Source of the DNA: an uncultured Bacteroides sp.
GTDB taxonomy: Bacteria; Bacteroidota; Bacteroidia; Bacteroidales; Bacteroidaceae
Direction of reading: 5' to 3'
Length of the DNA stretch: 40,844 nt
NCBI GenBank assembly: GCA_949285075.1
Contig: CASDXF010000028.1
Span: forward strand, 1-40,844
The notes beneath the pieces were generated by a model that worked only from the letters and a program-made list of their open reading frames with translations, was not told the DNA's origin and made no database searches. Shown here piece by piece: positions 40,314-40,844 of the stretch. A program made the position numbers and the translations under genes. Each line of letters opens with the position of its first letter. Position 1 is the first letter of the stretch.

Positions 40314-40344
40314 TTGTTTTTATGGAATAAATCGATTATATTTG
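40314..40344 (+). promoter_or_regulatory. Good Bacteroides-type promoter before the last gene
   Basis: TATATTTG at 40337-40344 matches TAnnTTTG exactly, and TTG at 40314-40316 lies 20 nt upstream, the expected -33 spacing. The start codon at 40404 is 59 nt downstream. This is the clearest promoter in the window and marks the last gene as a new transcription unit. Confidence 0.62.
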
Positions 40345-40403
40345 CGAAATATGAATAAGCCTTGCGAATCATGAAAGCGATACTCAATGGAAAGAAAGGA
40401 AAT

Positions 40404-40844
40404 ATGAGTAATATCCGTATGTTTCTAACCTTTATTAGTCTTTGCTTCTTCTCTTTTACGGGGCGGGCGCAGGACATTCGTATATCCGAGATAGGCTATG
40501 ACTCTGTAAGAACGAGGTTCTATGTTACTTTAGAGAACCATATCGACGGCATAATCTCTATTCTTCCGGATAAACCGGACTTTGTGGAGAATTTGTATAA
40601 TCGTGACAAGAACTATAAAAATTTCACTTATGCGGCTTATCGCATGAAGGACAAGGACGGGACGGTGATTGAGTCTTCTGATCGCCGTTGGCTTATACAA
40701 GGGGAAGATTATAACTATTTTGTTTTCTCGAAAAACGAAGTGACGGGCGATTATCCTCCGGAGAAGCGGACTTTCTTCTTCGGTCTTGAATACATTCCCG
40801 CGCGTGCTTGTTCCATTGAGGTGGAATTTTACGTCAAGATATTC
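40404..40844 (+). CDS. Secreted protein of unknown function (partial, runs off the right edge)
   Basis: From ATG 40404, with AAAGGAAAT just upstream, 147 codons are open to the end of the window with no stop. An in-frame ATG at 40371 would add 11 residues. The product begins with a signal peptide, MSNIRMFLTFISLCFFSF, cleaved near GRAQ, followed by DIRISEIGYDSVRTRFYVTL and a beta-rich, acidic region with aromatic residues (NYKNFTYAAYRMKDKDG, YNYFVFSKNEV). I do not recognise a family. The pattern could suit a surface or periplasmic beta-sandwich protein, or the head of a larger cell-envelope protein. Its own promoter and the repeat array behind it separate it from the glycosidase genes. Confidence 0.7.
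   Translation, partial: MSNIRMFLTFISLCFFSFTGRAQDIRISEIGYDSVRTRFYVTLENHIDGIISILPDKPDFVENLYNRDKNYKNFTYAAYRMKDKDGTVIESSDRRWLIQGEDYNYFVFSKNEVTGDYPPEKRTFFFGLEYIPARACSIEVEFYVKIF

Overview
This window looks like a chromosomal piece of a Bacteroidota bacterium, most likely a gut-type member of the Bacteroidales. The reasons are the run of secreted and lipoprotein glycoside hydrolases, two fimbrillin-type lipoproteins, weak or absent Shine-Dalgarno sequences, and promoter candidates of the Bacteroides -33 TTG / -7 TAnnTTTG type. I do not assign a genus. All supported genes are on the + strand. There is no rRNA, tRNA, transposase, integrase or CRISPR array.

Layout. 1-250: end of an FAD-dependent oxidoreductase. 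461-4046: a fimbrillin-like lipoprotein, then a lipoprotein joining a fimbrillin/Mfa2-like N-terminus to an endonuclease/exonuclease/phosphatase (EEP) domain. 4305-18581: a tightly packed probable operon of Tat-exported Gfo/Idh/MocA oxidoreductase, GH43 lipoprotein, GH105, GH2, secreted FAD oxidoreductase, GH130, GH51 and a second GH2, with gaps of 10-44 nt after a promoter candidate near 4156-4185. 18795-21758: GH115. 22223-23779: Ser-type S1 sulfatase. 24160-27130: GH43 lipoprotein and a short GH2. 27291-28292: arabinanase-like GH43. 28466-34453: GH76, an unclassified TIM-barrel/GATase-like putative glycosidase, and a DUF4965-type lipoprotein. 34600-39945: aldose 1-epimerase, GH92 and a GH127-superfamily enzyme. 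40404 to the end: start of an unrecognised secreted protein.

How the genes may work together. The set covers arabinofuranosyl (GH43, GH51, GH127), mannosyl (GH76, GH92, GH130, GH2 of the mannosidase/glucosaminidase branch), galactosyl (GH2), glucuronosyl (GH115, GH105) and sulfate linkages. That suggests a branched Ara/Man/Gal/uronic-acid glycan such as a gum-type glucuronomannan-arabinogalactan or an arabinomannan. The substrate is an inference. No SusC/SusD pair, hybrid two-component regulator, ECF sigma/anti-sigma pair or polysaccharide lyase is present, so import and sensing genes must lie elsewhere.

Most unusual signals. Four long intergenic gaps (18.6, 22.0, 23.8 and 40.2 kb) each contain tandem units with an exact 22-nt period. 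They fall into three sequence families, each built around a different palindromic core. Other points are the unclassified glycosidase at 29761-31926, the EEP-fimbrillin fusion, exported redox enzymes inside a glycosidase operon, and a GH43 in which an expected catalytic-site Asp is His.
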